Below are positions 40,959-46,153 of a stretch of 46,153 nt of DNA, one piece after another (position 1 is the first letter of the stretch; each line of letters begins with the position of its first letter). The DNA comes from a virus: positions 1 to 46,153 of IMG/VR virus record IMGVR_UViG_3300008261_000203; one strand, given 5' to 3'. Made by a program: the position numbers and the translations under genes. Under the pieces are notes generated by a model, which had not been told where the DNA came from, searched no databases, and saw only the letters and a list, made by a program, of their open reading frames with translations.

Positions 40959-41669
40959 ATGTGTACTGGAAATCGAGCCCCATGTCCTACAAATAACCCA
41001 GTCACATTATCTGGCAATTTTGCAATACCAGGAGCTTTAATTACTGCTAATGACATTAATACTTTAAAAAATGCTATTCGAGCCGAATTAGCAACATATG
41101 CTAAACATAGAAGTTTTGCGGCCGCTGGAGATATGGCTTCTGCATATACCGCTTCTGATAGGAGTGGTGCCGATCATGGTGCAGGTGTTACAGTAATTGA
41201 TAATAATCATGTTAATGACTATGAAACAATTGTACAAAGAGTAAATAATGTTGTTGAACCCGTTGGATCAAATTATGCCGTTCTTACAGAGCAACCTGAT
41301 AATACCACATCACCTAATAGTTATGCTGATGGAGAATTGGTTGAAGATACGCATTGGTCAGTACTTTTAGCAAAATACAATACTATGCGACAAGATTGTA
41401 TTTGCAACTCTGATTGTGCATGTAATTTAGTTTGTGATTGCAATGGTAATTGCGGTTGTAATTATAGTGATGAAAGATTAAAAGAAAATATTAAATATCT
41501 TTATACTAAAAAAGGTATTAATCTATATTCATTCAATTACATTTGGGACAAAAGTATCACCAAAGTGGGTGTCATGGCGCAAGATTTGTTAAACACAATT
41601 TATTCAAACGCTGTTTTAACCGATGAAAACGGATATTATAAAGTAGATTATAAAAAATTACCTATTTAA
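40959..41669 (+). CDS. fibre-tip protein with Cys hexapeptide array and Peptidase S74 domain
   Basis: 236 aa. Residues 1-135 form a virion-like domain (GNFAIPGALITANDINTLKN; MASAYTASDRSGADHGAG). Residues 147-170 are four tandem hexapeptides CICNSD, CACNLV, CDCNGN, CGCNYS with eight cysteines in strict CxC pairs every six residues. Directly after comes SDERLKENIKYLYTKKGINL, the start of an S74 intramolecular chaperone with the Ser170/Lys175 dyad, then YSFNYIWDKSITKVGVMAQD. S74 domains assemble trimeric fibres and cleave themselves off at that Ser. The mature protein would thus end in the Cys array. Encoded one base after a SPASM enzyme. Confidence 0.85.
   Translation: MCTGNRAPCPTNNPVTLSGNFAIPGALITANDINTLKNAIRAELATYAKHRSFAAAGDMASAYTASDRSGADHGAGVTVIDNNHVNDYETIVQRVNNVVEPVGSNYAVLTEQPDNTTSPNSYADGELVEDTHWSVLLAKYNTMRQDCICNSDCACNLVCDCNGNCGCNYSDERLKENIKYLYTKKGINLYSFNYIWDKSITKVGVMAQDLLNTIYSNAVLTDENGYYKVDYKKLPI
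41397..41465 (+). repeat. four tandem CxCNxx hexapeptide codon repeats
   Basis: Residues 147-169 of the fibre-tip protein repeat with an 18-base period: pairs Cys147/149, 153/155, 159/161 and 165/167, each followed by Asn at the fourth position. Codons vary between units (TGT/TGC/GCA changes), so the protein pattern rather than the DNA is conserved. Confidence 0.9.
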
Positions 41670-41685
41670 TGAAAGAAGGTTTGAA

Positions 41686-42303
41686 ATGAGTTCTATGATT
41701 TATGAATTAGCTATGGTTGTTGATTGTGGCACCTATTGGAGGGTAACCAATGTAACAAAAAATACCTTTGACAATTTAGTAAACAATGATGAAAAGTTAT
41801 TAAAATTGTCCCATGTTTCTTATAAAAAAATTGAAGAAGCTTTGTTGGCCAATAAAACGGTGCATATTAATAAAAATATGATGGCCAATGAAGTACTTCC
41901 TTTTGAAGTTAATGTGAAAGATACTTCATTAGAAGATCCTCTTCAAGAATCAAAAAATCATAATTTAGCAAAAGTAAGAATGATTGTTAGTCCAGATTTA
42001 TGTAAAATTGCTGGATTAACTTTGTACGGATTTATGGTTTTAAACAATGACCTAATTAATGCCGGTTATGCAATTACAAATGAAAACCGAGAAGAAAAGT
42101 ATTTACAAATACTAGAAACTGGCGATGAAAAATTAATTTCAAAACTGGAAGACTATTTAAATTATAAAGATGAAATAGAAAAAGTTGCTTATTTAGAAAG
42201 AAAGTTTTCCAAATTTAAAAATGATGTATTATCATCATCAACAGTAGAAGATGTTATTGAACTTACAAATAAATTTTTAGAAAATTTTTATTTAGATTAT
42301 TGA
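41686..42303 (+). CDS. hypothetical protein following the fibre-tip gene (205 aa)
   Basis: No recognised domain. The N-terminal half is alpha/beta (YELAMVVDCGTYWRVTNVTK; NTFDNLVNNDEKLLKLSHVS), the middle has VRMIVSPDLCKIAGLTLYGF, and residues 150-205 form charged helices. RBS AAAGAAGG precedes the ATG. Its position right after the S74 fibre-tip protein suggests a virion or fibre-related role, such as a minor structural part or assembly helper; alternatively it belongs to the modification module. Function unknown. Confidence 0.6.
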   Translation: MSSMIYELAMVVDCGTYWRVTNVTKNTFDNLVNNDEKLLKLSHVSYKKIEEALLANKTVHINKNMMANEVLPFEVNVKDTSLEDPLQESKNHNLAKVRMIVSPDLCKIAGLTLYGFMVLNNDLINAGYAITNENREEKYLQILETGDEKLISKLEDYLNYKDEIEKVAYLERKFSKFKNDVLSSSTVEDVIELTNKFLENFYLDY

Positions 42304-42304
42304 A

Positions 42305-43102
42305 ATGAAATATGGAGTTGTATATAAACACAAACCTAATAATAAAATAAATGGAACATTTTTTTATTGTTTTGAATATTTTCAATTTTTAAAAAAGTTT
42401 GTTGATGTAAAATTTTATATTGTAGACATTTCTGAAAAAGATATTAACTTAATATCTAAAATTTTTACTGAAAAGTATACTTCTAATTTTAACGATGTAG
42501 TTCCAATTAAAATAATAGATTTATACAAACTCAAATTAGATCAAACTCTAATCCTTGATGTGATGACTTTTTACGATTGTAAAGAGTTTTTAACAAATCA
42601 AATTCATTGTTATAGTAATAATGACCATAGTATGTTTCGTTATAAAAATAATAGAACCGTAACATACTATGGATCTTATTCTCAATATCAAAAATTTGAT
42701 ATATTTTCTCATATTAAATTTAATTTTGACATATTTCGCAAACTAACCAAAAACGGCCATGGCGTTTTTATTAGTGCTTTAAATCAAGAATATATTCGTT
42801 GTAATATTAATAGATGGCAACAGGAATTTGGCCGTCCAATTATTATTAAAAAAAGTCACAGCGGCCACGGCAATATGTTTGAACATATTGATGGTGTTCA
42901 TTATGTTCATACACAAAGAGATACCAATAATAGAATTATACCTGAAGCTTTTTTCTACGGCAAAACAGTTACCATAGAAGATTTGCATCCAGAAATCGAT
43001 TCTATAAAATTAAGATATGAAGATATTTTAGCCAACGGTTTAAAAAATTATACCCTTACAGAAGATGATGTTATTATACAAGCCATGATAAGGAATAATT
43101 AA
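42305..43102 (+). CDS. glycosyltransferase-like / sugar-modification protein 1 (265 aa)
   Basis: 265 aa starting MKYGVVYKHKPNNKINGTFF and YCFEYFQFLKKFVDVKFYIV, an opening like the N-terminal Rossmann half of GT-B enzymes. Later parts include VTYYGSYSQYQKFDIFSHIK, RPIIIKKSHSGHGNMFEHID and EAFFYGKTVTIEDL. The last motif (a basic segment followed by FYGK and an acidic helix) resembles the donor-site half of GT-B enzymes. It shares its end base with the next, similar-sized protein, so the two could be halves of one GT-B unit or a pair acting together. Assignment is tentative. Confidence 0.5.
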   Translation: MKYGVVYKHKPNNKINGTFFYCFEYFQFLKKFVDVKFYIVDISEKDINLISKIFTEKYTSNFNDVVPIKIIDLYKLKLDQTLILDVMTFYDCKEFLTNQIHCYSNNDHSMFRYKNNRTVTYYGSYSQYQKFDIFSHIKFNFDIFRKLTKNGHGVFISALNQEYIRCNINRWQQEFGRPIIIKKSHSGHGNMFEHIDGVHYVHTQRDTNNRIIPEAFFYGKTVTIEDLHPEIDSIKLRYEDILANGLKNYTLTEDDVIIQAMIRNN

Positions 43103-43989
43103 TGGATAAAATACTCAGACTTGATCCTAATTATGATCTTTGGTTAAGTTACACTTGGAGTAGTAACAATCACGGAATATGTGGTCACACTTATGAGATT
43201 ATAGATTACTATTATATTTTAAAAAATCATTTTAAAGTAGGCATATTATTAGCTGAAGATATTGATTGGGATAAGTTTGAAAAAAGTATTCGCTGGAAAT
43301 ATAATTTTACAGATGAAGAAATTCAAAACATAAAAGATAATATTGTATTTGGTAATCGTCCTAGTATAGTAACTGGAAAAAACATTTTATTTACAGATGG
43401 TGGAATAATTAACAATGATAGTAAAACACTTTTGTTTAAAAATGTTTTGTACTTTGCCTGTGGTAATAGAGAAATAAAAAATAATAATAAATCAAATGTT
43501 TGGGTACTTCAAGATAATAGGGTTTATGAACCAGTCAAATGTAATGGTATAAACTATAAGAAAAAAATACTGTTCAATAGATTAAAATCCATTGGCAAAA
43601 GTAATAATCAGTCGTTATTATATGCTACTAAAAATTGTAGGCATATTAAAGACTTTCAACAATATAAAAAATATGGCAAATTATTAGCCATTGTAAATGT
43701 TATTCCTAAGCCTATTGAAGGTATTAATTTTGTTATTCCCCCAATTGAAAATTTATTTGAGCAATTTGACACCTACATTTATACTCCCGTAGATAGAAAA
43801 TGGGATTGTAGTCCTAGATTTATTGCTGAGTGTAAACACTATGGTAAAAAAGTAATATATCATGATATAGACTATTGGGAAGAAGATCATGGATTGCGTG
43901 TACGTAAATGGGATATTGATAATGACTTCGATAGTTTACATTTAAAAGATAACGATAACATTATAGAAATACTTAAAGGTATCATATAA
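43102..43989 (+). CDS. glycosyltransferase-like protein 2 (295 aa)
   Basis: Begins LDPNYDLWLSYTWSSNNHGI, CGHTYEIIDYYYILKNHFKV, a nucleotide-sugar-enzyme-like N-terminus. The C-terminal YIYTPVDRKWDCSPRFIAEC, KHYGKKVIYHDIDYWEEDHG and LRVRKWDIDNDFDSL have the look of a GT-B donor-binding half (DCSPRFIAEC resembles the S-x-R-x-x-E element). It is joined to both neighbours by one-base overlaps and lies between the fibre-tip gene and three further radical SAM genes. Together with the sugar-nucleotide dehydrogenase it suggests glycan decoration of the virion or host. Tentative. Confidence 0.55.
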   Translation: MDKILRLDPNYDLWLSYTWSSNNHGICGHTYEIIDYYYILKNHFKVGILLAEDIDWDKFEKSIRWKYNFTDEEIQNIKDNIVFGNRPSIVTGKNILFTDGGIINNDSKTLLFKNVLYFACGNREIKNNNKSNVWVLQDNRVYEPVKCNGINYKKKILFNRLKSIGKSNNQSLLYATKNCRHIKDFQQYKKYGKLLAIVNVIPKPIEGINFVIPPIENLFEQFDTYIYTPVDRKWDCSPRFIAECKHYGKKVIYHDIDYWEEDHGLRVRKWDIDNDFDSLHLKDNDNIIEILKGII

Positions 43990-45014
43990 TGAAGTTATAT
44001 AATGAATTAAGTCATCAATTAGAAATTGATTATGATGAACCTTTGTGTCAACGAGCCAAGTTAGATACAGGTACACATTGTAATTATCGTTGTGAATTTT
44101 GCTATTATAAGACACAACTAAACGATGTAACCGAATTTAATGTAATTAAAAAACGAATTGATTACCTTGTAGATTGCGGTATCAAAGAAGTAGACCTTTC
44201 TGGAGGAGAATCCAGTATTCATAAACAATGGTTTGATATACTAGACTATTGTAAAAGTAAAGGTTTAAAGATAAGTACTTTAAGTAATGGTTATAAGTTT
44301 GCAGATAAACTGTTTTTGGCCAAATCTAAAGAACATGGATTAGACGAGATACTTTTTAGTGTTCATGGATATGATAAAGAAAGTCACAATACATTAGTTG
44401 GTCATCGAAAAGGATTTGAAAATATAATCCAAGCCATACATAATGCTCACAAATTGGGTATATTAGTTCGCATTAATTGTACTGTCACACATAAAAATTA
44501 TAAGAATTTACCAACAAAATTTATTGCTTTAATGCAAGAGTTAAAGCCTTTTGAAGTTAACTTTCTTACATTAAATTATTGGGATGATGCCGGAGTTCAA
44601 GAAACAATTGACTATTCAATAATTACTCCTTATGTACATCAAGCAATTGATTTACTTAAAGACTCGGTTAAAATTATTAATGTACGATATACTCCTTATT
44701 GTTTTATGAAAGGTTATGAACAATATGTGTGTAATTATTATCAACACATTTATGACATATATGATTGGAATATTGCGGTATATAATAGAGATATTGACCC
44801 AGCGGTATATCGTGCAGATCCTTTAAAAGCAATGTATGCAGCTGCAGAATTCAAACGCAACAGAACATACTATAAAACTGCTGATTGTTTAAAATGTAAA
44901 CATTATTATATCTGTGATGGTGTAGAAAAACAAATCAAAGATGTAAAATTGCGGCCTGAACAAGGCGAACAAATCAAACAAGTCAACTTTTATAGAAAAG
45001 GTTGGTATCGATGA
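43989..45014 (+). CDS. radical SAM enzyme 3 with short C-terminal Cys motif (341 aa)
   Basis: Cys31-x3-Cys35-x2-Cys38 (HCNYRCEFCY) and SGGE at 71-74 (VDLSGGESSIH). LSNGYKFADKLFLAKSKEHG and VRINCTVTHKNYKNLPTKF follow the standard radical SAM barrel. The C-terminal CLKCKHYYIC (Cys300/303/309) is a truncated SPASM/twitch-like cluster motif. The N-terminal ELSHQLEIDYDEPLCQRAKL extension resembles other radical SAM proteins of sugar or peptide modification. The product is unknown. Its stop overlaps the next start (ATGA). Confidence 0.82.
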   Translation: MKLYNELSHQLEIDYDEPLCQRAKLDTGTHCNYRCEFCYYKTQLNDVTEFNVIKKRIDYLVDCGIKEVDLSGGESSIHKQWFDILDYCKSKGLKISTLSNGYKFADKLFLAKSKEHGLDEILFSVHGYDKESHNTLVGHRKGFENIIQAIHNAHKLGILVRINCTVTHKNYKNLPTKFIALMQELKPFEVNFLTLNYWDDAGVQETIDYSIITPYVHQAIDLLKDSVKIINVRYTPYCFMKGYEQYVCNYYQHIYDIYDWNIAVYNRDIDPAVYRADPLKAMYAAAEFKRNRTYYKTADCLKCKHYYICDGVEKQIKDVKLRPEQGEQIKQVNFYRKGWYR

Positions 45015-45589
45015 TTAAAGACATTGAATTACCTCTAACTAATAAATGTAATTGGCATTGTAATTATTGCGTGGTGGATATTCACAACCGACCAGAACTT
45101 CCGTTTGAAGAAGTATTAAGTAGAGTAAAAGATATTGAACCTGGTAGTGAAGTTACTTTTAGTGGTGGAGAACCAGGAATATTAAAGCGTGAAGAATTGG
45201 AATTGTTAATTAAAATATTAAAAGATAAAAACTGTGTAATTGATTTGTTAACCAACGGATTGTTTTTTAAACGACACATGCCGTTAGTACATGAGTTTGG
45301 AAAAATACATTATCATTGTGTAGAATATCTACCAGATGATATTGAATTTCCTAATTTGGAATTCGATCATGTATTTTACGGATTGGTGGTAACCAATACT
45401 AACTTTTTAGATGGTAGCATTCACACAATGATTGACAAGTATCCGCATATTAAGTTTTTATTGTTACCTGATGTTCGTAGTCAAAAAAAAATTAATTTAA
45501 ATTTAATGATGGATTTTTTTAATGAACATGGTGATAAAGTGCATCCGTATAGTTTAAATGAATTTATCACCGTGGTATCAAGGTGGTAA
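45011..45589 (+). CDS. minimal radical SAM protein 4 (192 aa)
   Basis: The start is the ATG at 45011 that overlaps the previous stop; an in-frame TTG at 45002 is less likely. Cys13-x3-Cys17-x2-Cys20 (CNWHCNYC), followed by VVDIHNRPELPFEEVLSRVK and SGGEPGILKREELELLIKIL. At 192 aa it covers only part of a radical SAM barrel and has no auxiliary-cluster cysteines. It is a close paralogue of the next gene (shared CNW-C-YC, D-HNRP, SGGE, TNGLF-KR). Such short radical SAM proteins may act with a partner. Function unknown. Confidence 0.8.
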   Translation: MIKDIELPLTNKCNWHCNYCVVDIHNRPELPFEEVLSRVKDIEPGSEVTFSGGEPGILKREELELLIKILKDKNCVIDLLTNGLFFKRHMPLVHEFGKIHYHCVEYLPDDIEFPNLEFDHVFYGLVVTNTNFLDGSIHTMIDKYPHIKFLLLPDVRSQKKINLNLMMDFFNEHGDKVHPYSLNEFITVVSRW

Positions 45590-45591
45590 TA

Positions 45592-46153
45592 ATGGGAATA
45601 CAAGCAAAAGAAAAAGAAATTGAACTAGTTGTTACATGGGTTTGTAATTGGTTCTGCGACTATTGTTGTGTTGATACGCACAATCGTCCTAAACTTACAA
45701 TGGAAGAAGTTAAAGCTAAACTAGATAAGGTTATACCAGGATACAATGTAACATTAAGTGGTGGCGAAGTTGGCACAATGAAACGTGATGATATAGAGTT
45801 TATATTATCAGAGTTGGAATCTAAAGGATGTCCAGTTAGTATCAACACCAACGGGTTGTTTATTAAACGATACCGAGATTTATTACCAAGGTTTGATACT
45901 ATTTTATATCATTGTTCTGAGGATTTAGATATTAATGATGAAATTATTATTGATCCGAAATTAAATTTGCAATACTTATTAATTGTTACCAATAATAACT
46001 TTAGTAAATTAGATGCATTTCTTGACAAATATCCAAACATTGAGTTTAATCTAGTAGCAGCAACAATGCCTGAAGGCATTAACAAAGTAATACTAAGTAA
46101 TGAATTAAAACATAAAATGTTAACAACTCAGCACAAAAGAATGACTGTCGAAT
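45592..46153 (+). CDS. minimal radical SAM protein 5 (partial, runs off the window)
   Basis: Begins at the ATG at 45592 and is still open at 46153 (187 codons seen). VVTWVCNWFCDYCCVDTHNR contains Cys18-x3-Cys22-x2-Cys25 plus an extra Cys26; NVTLSGGEVGTMKRDDIEFI follows, then INTNGLFIKRYRDLLPRFDT. It is a tandem paralogue of the preceding gene, clearly a duplication. The 3' end lies outside the window, so length and C-terminal motifs cannot be judged. Confidence 0.82.
   Translation, partial: MGIQAKEKEIELVVTWVCNWFCDYCCVDTHNRPKLTMEEVKAKLDKVIPGYNVTLSGGEVGTMKRDDIEFILSELESKGCPVSINTNGLFIKRYRDLLPRFDTILYHCSEDLDINDEIIIDPKLNLQYLLIVTNNNFSKLDAFLDKYPNIEFNLVAATMPEGINKVILSNELKHKMLTTQHKRMTVE

Noticed and set aside
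1-46153. CRISPR array, insertion sequence, integrase or attachment site
   Set aside because: No regularly spaced direct repeats, transposase, terminal inverted repeats or recombinase motifs were seen; the only repeats are inside coding genes.

Overview
This window is part of the genome of a strictly lytic T4-like myovirus (Straboviridae/marine T4-like lineage) with low GC. The core genes are unmistakable: the gp32 ssDNA-binding protein with its zinc site, gp33, gp59 and a DsbA-like late-transcription protein, a gp4 head-completion nuclease, and a nearly complete baseplate set (gp26, gp51-like, gp54, gp48, gp53, gp27, gp5, gp25, gp6, gp7-like, gp8). The gene content and AT-rich coding resemble the marine/freshwater phages of streamlined heterotrophs (the pelagimyophage/methylophage group). 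That host guess is inference. A permuted tmRNA fits an alpha- or betaproteobacterial host, because both groups use permuted tmRNAs. No integrase or repressor is visible.

Layout. 1-5,700: densely packed small early-type genes of mostly unknown function, a consensus sigma-70 promoter, a strongly structured untranslated RNA (about 1751-1881), three exported proteins (a signal-peptide protein and two lipoproteins, one of LPP20 type) and a heme oxygenase. 5,670-6,640: an MGME1/Cas4-like PD-(D/E)XK nuclease, followed by a circularly permuted (two-piece) tmRNA with its own promoter. 6,660-8,950: a small secreted peptide, conserved phage proteins, a SleB-type cell-wall hydrolase and DsbA. 8,950-11,690: the gp33-gp59-HAD-gp32 replication/late-transcription block, ended by a strong terminator. 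11,686-15,968 (minus strand): a tape-measure-like protein with a lysozyme domain, gp51-like, gp26, gp54, an unassigned conserved protein and gp4. 16,001-37,838 (plus): baseplate, wedge, spike, a giant DUF4815-type virion protein and a tail-fibre gene broken by two compensating frameshifts. 37,845-46,153: a modification module containing a shortened nucleotide-sugar dehydrogenase, five radical SAM enzymes (two with SPASM-type C-termini), two glycosyltransferase-like proteins and a fibre-tip protein. In that tip protein four tandem CxCNxx hexapeptides sit immediately before a Peptidase S74 self-cleaving chaperone domain.

The two most interesting systems are: (1) the phage-borne two-piece tmRNA, where the 3' acceptor piece precedes the coding piece and both halves can be paired by eye (acceptor stem with the G3:U70 alanine determinant, two P2 segments, T-arm, tag ANDNKFALAA); and (2) a possible virion-displayed modified peptide, in which the Cys hexapeptide array would be left at the mature fibre tip after S74 cleavage and is encoded next to two radical SAM/SPASM maturase-like genes. 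The sequence gives the components and their adjacency; the chemistry is inferred. A third point is a TTTTTTC slippery heptamer at the end of gp26 that would fuse it in the -1 frame to the gp51-like reading frame just upstream of the tape-measure gene, as in tail-assembly chaperones of other long-tailed phages.
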